Source: JABCZS01 sp041660525
Lineage (GTDB): Bacteria; Pseudomonadota; Gammaproteobacteria; JABCZS01
Length of the DNA stretch: 64,000 nt
Assembly (NCBI GenBank): GCA_041660525.1
Contig: JBAZWD010000006.1
Coordinates: 87,073 to 151,072 of the forward strand
Reading direction: 5' to 3'
In this document: piece by piece, positions 62,288-64,000 of the stretch
Layout: the number at the start of each line of letters is the position of its first letter
Numbering within the stretch: the stretch's first letter is position 1
Translations under genes and position numbers: made by a program
Notes under the pieces: model-generated
What the model was told of the DNA's origin: nothing
Seen by the model: only the letters and a program-made list of their open reading frames with translations
Database searches by the model: none

Positions 62288-64000
62288 TATTTCACCGGTT
62301 TACTTTCTGCATCATCGGGCGCCACTGTTGTTTGTGCATCTGTAGGTACGGATGTTTTATCAGTAGGCATATGGGTATTATCTGGCACATCCCAACCTTC
62401 GGGTGGTTTGGGTTCTTTGTTATTCATGATGTCATTGATTTGATCAAAGTTTAACGTTTCATATTTTAATAACGCAGCGGCCATGGTGTGTAATTTATCT
62501 TTATTTTCAATTAAGATTTCTTTGGCTGTTGCATAAGCTTTATCAATAATGGCGCGCACTTCTAAATCAATTGCGTGAGCAGTTTCATCAGAAACTTCTT
62601 TATGCTGATTCATGGAGTGACCTAAAAATACTTCACCCTCTTTTTGACCATAAGCAAGCGGGCCTAATTTTTCAGATAATCCCCATTTGGTCACCATATT
62701 ACGCGCAAGTTCTGTGGCTTTTTCAATATCATTGGATGCACCGGTGGTTACGGCTTGTGGTCCAAAAATAATTTCTTCTGCTAAACGTCCGCCAAACAAA
62801 GACGCTAATTGGCTTTCGAGTCGTTGCTTAGTGTAACTGTAACGATCTTCTTCTGGTAAGTGCATAGTCACACCTAATGCGCGACCACGCGGAATAATCG
62901 TGACTTTATAAACCGGATCATGTTCAGGCACTTTGCGACCAATAATGGTATGACCTGATTCATGATAAGCAGTCAATTCACGCTCTTTTTCACTCATCAC
63001 CATCGAGCGACGTTCTGCGCCCATCATGATTTTATCTTTTGCACGTTCAAACTGCGCCATATCCACAATGGTTTTATTCGCGCGCGCTGTTAATAATGCG
63101 GCTTCATTCACAAGATTTTCTAAATCTGCACCGGAAAATCCAGGTGTACCGCGTGCTAAAACTGCAGGATTAACATCGGGCGCTGCCGTAATTTTTTTCA
63201 TGTGCACACGTAAAATTTGTTCACGTCCACGAATATCAGGTAATGGTACAACCACTTGTCTATCAAAACGGCCTGGACGTAATAATGCAGGATCCAAAAC
63301 GTCAGGACGGTTGGTTGCAGCAATAACAATAACGCCTTCATTGCCTTCAAAACCATCCATTTCTACTAATAATTGGTTTAATGTTTGTTCGCGTTCATCA
63401 TGTCCGCCGCCTAAACCTGCGCCACGATGACGACCCACCGCATCAATCTCATCGATGAAAATAATACAAGGTGCTTGTTTTTTCGCTTGTTCAAACATAT
63501 CACGTACGCGCGATGCACCGACACCGACAAACATTTCTACGAAATCAGAACCGGAAATACTAAAGAATGGAACTTTTGCTTCACCCGCAATGGCTTTTGC
63601 TAATAATGTTTTACCGGTGCCTGGACTACCTACCATTAGAATACCGCGTGGAATATGACCACCGACACGTTGGAATTTTTGTGGATCGCGTAAGAAGTCC
63701 ACGAGTTCGGCCACTTCTTCTTTTGCTTCTTCAATACCGGCAACGTCGGCTAATGTGACTTTGACTTGATCAGGATTTAAAAGTCGCGCTTTACTTTTAC
63801 CGAAAGAAAATGCACCGCGACCACCGCCGCCGCCACCTTGCATTTGGCGCATGAAAAATATCCAGACACCGATAAATAAAATAATCGGGAACCAATTAAT
63901 AAAGATTTGCATTAAAAGGCTGGGTTGTTCCGGCGGTTTACCCTGCACTTGCACCTGATTATCTAATAGATCACCCATTAAACCGGGATCGTCCATCGGC
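62287..64000 (-). CDS. ftsH: ATP-dependent zinc metalloprotease FtsH, 5' end outside window
   Basis: 571 codons (570 residues plus stop) are visible; the frame stays open to the window edge, so the first membrane helix and part of the periplasmic domain are missing. The visible part has membrane helix 2 (WFPIILFIGVWIFFM), a glycine-rich linker, the AAA domain with Walker A GSPGTGKT and Walker B IIFIDEIDAVG, the SRH arginines, and the zinc motif HESGH with a later Glu/Asp ligand. It degrades membrane and regulatory proteins such as LpxC and sigma32. The tail is Pro/Asp-rich. Confidence 0.95.
   Translation of the reverse strand, partial: PMDDPGLMGDLLDNQVQVQGKPPEQPSLLMQIFINWFPIILFIGVWIFFMRQMQGGGGGGRGAFSFGKSKARLLNPDQVKVTLADVAGIEEAKEEVAELVDFLRDPQKFQRVGGHIPRGILMVGSPGTGKTLLAKAIAGEAKVPFFSISGSDFVEMFVGVGASRVRDMFEQAKKQAPCIIFIDEIDAVGRHRGAGLGGGHDEREQTLNQLLVEMDGFEGNEGVIVIAATNRPDVLDPALLRPGRFDRQVVVPLPDIRGREQILRVHMKKITAAPDVNPAVLARGTPGFSGADLENLVNEAALLTARANKTIVDMAQFERAKDKIMMGAERRSMVMSEKERELTAYHESGHTIIGRKVPEHDPVYKVTIIPRGRALGVTMHLPEEDRYSYTKQRLESQLASLFGGRLAEEIIFGPQAVTTGASNDIEKATELARNMVTKWGLSEKLGPLAYGQKEGEVFLGHSMNQHKEVSDETAHAIDLEVRAIIDKAYATAKEILIENKDKLHTMAAALLKYETLNFDQINDIMNNKEPKPPEGWDVPDNTHMPTDKTSVPTDAQTTVAPDDAESKPVK

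Noticed and set aside
26..64000. CRISPR array, integrase, transposase or insertion sequence anywhere in the window
   Set aside because: No regularly spaced direct repeats, no transposase-like ORF and no terminal inverted repeats flanking a gene were seen; the only mobile-type sequence is the palindrome in rnfB.

Overview
The window comes from an AT-rich gammaproteobacterium, most like Legionella, Coxiella and other host- or protist-associated Legionellales. The pointers are the block ftsH-folP-glmM-tpiA-secG-tRNA-Leu-nuoA..N with separate nuoC and nuoD, the RnfB-only ferredoxin behind metG, a Rickettsia/Legionella-style palindromic repeat lying inside a gene, and several eukaryote-like or effector-like proteins (ankyrin-type, DOT1-type methyltransferase, atypical kinase). 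The taxon is inferred from gene content; no database search was possible.

Layout. 1-775: 3' part of a polysaccharide deacetylase. 772-9232 (minus): one tight operon of minor type IV pilins pilV-pilW-pilX, a fused lysophospholipid transporter/acyltransferase/acyl-ACP synthetase whose last domain is cut short, and a 1280-residue two-module membrane protein. 9397-13212: accessory genes, comprising a protein with a recent internal duplication, an ankyrin-type protein, a relic prepilin-like locus, a GLUG-repeat secreted protein and a small exported protein. 13224-22102: housekeeping genes dcd, mrp, metG, rnfB, nth, a Spy/CpxP-like protein, a YeiH-type exporter, proB, proA and a DUF3313 lipoprotein. 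22162-26704: an AAA ATPase with its own operator-like repeats, then a two-gene unit behind a Fur-box promoter. 26696-32191: L,D-transpeptidase, glutaryl-CoA dehydrogenase, ferredoxin reductase, pyrC, a small ORF and ampG. 32246-37953: the elongation/cell-wall operon rsfS-rlmH-mrdA-mrdB-mltB-rlpA plus an entericidin-like mini-lipoprotein. 37991-44895: outer-membrane barrel, atypical kinase-like protein, nucleoside phosphorylase, DOT1-like methyltransferase, a second methyltransferase, an alkylsulfatase and a DUF2490 protein. 44900-64000 (minus): complete complex I (nuoA-N), tRNA-Leu(GAG), secG, tpiA, glmM, folP and ftsH (5' end outside the window).

How the genes work together. The minus-strand block from 64000 to 44900 is a core module of protein quality control, folate, cell-wall precursor, glycolysis, secretion and respiration. 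The mrd/rlpA block, ampG and the L,D-transpeptidase together cover peptidoglycan elongation, cleavage, recycling and crosslinking. proB, proA, pyrC and dcd are biosynthetic.

The most interesting parts are accessory. They are: (i) an iron-regulated pair of unknown genes at 23829-26704 with a Fur box on the -10 and a hairpin covering the ribosome-binding site; (ii) a 32-codon prepilin-helix ORF whose 20 shared residues differ from PilV only by synonymous changes; (iii) a DOT1-type methyltransferase and a PI-kinase/HipA-type kinase-like protein, both candidate host-directed enzymes; (iv) an LplT-Aas fusion that has lost its adenylation C-lobe; and (v) a palindromic element translated within rnfB. 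I did not find a clear new multi-gene defence, CRISPR or mobile system. The Fur-controlled pair is the best candidate for an undescribed unit.
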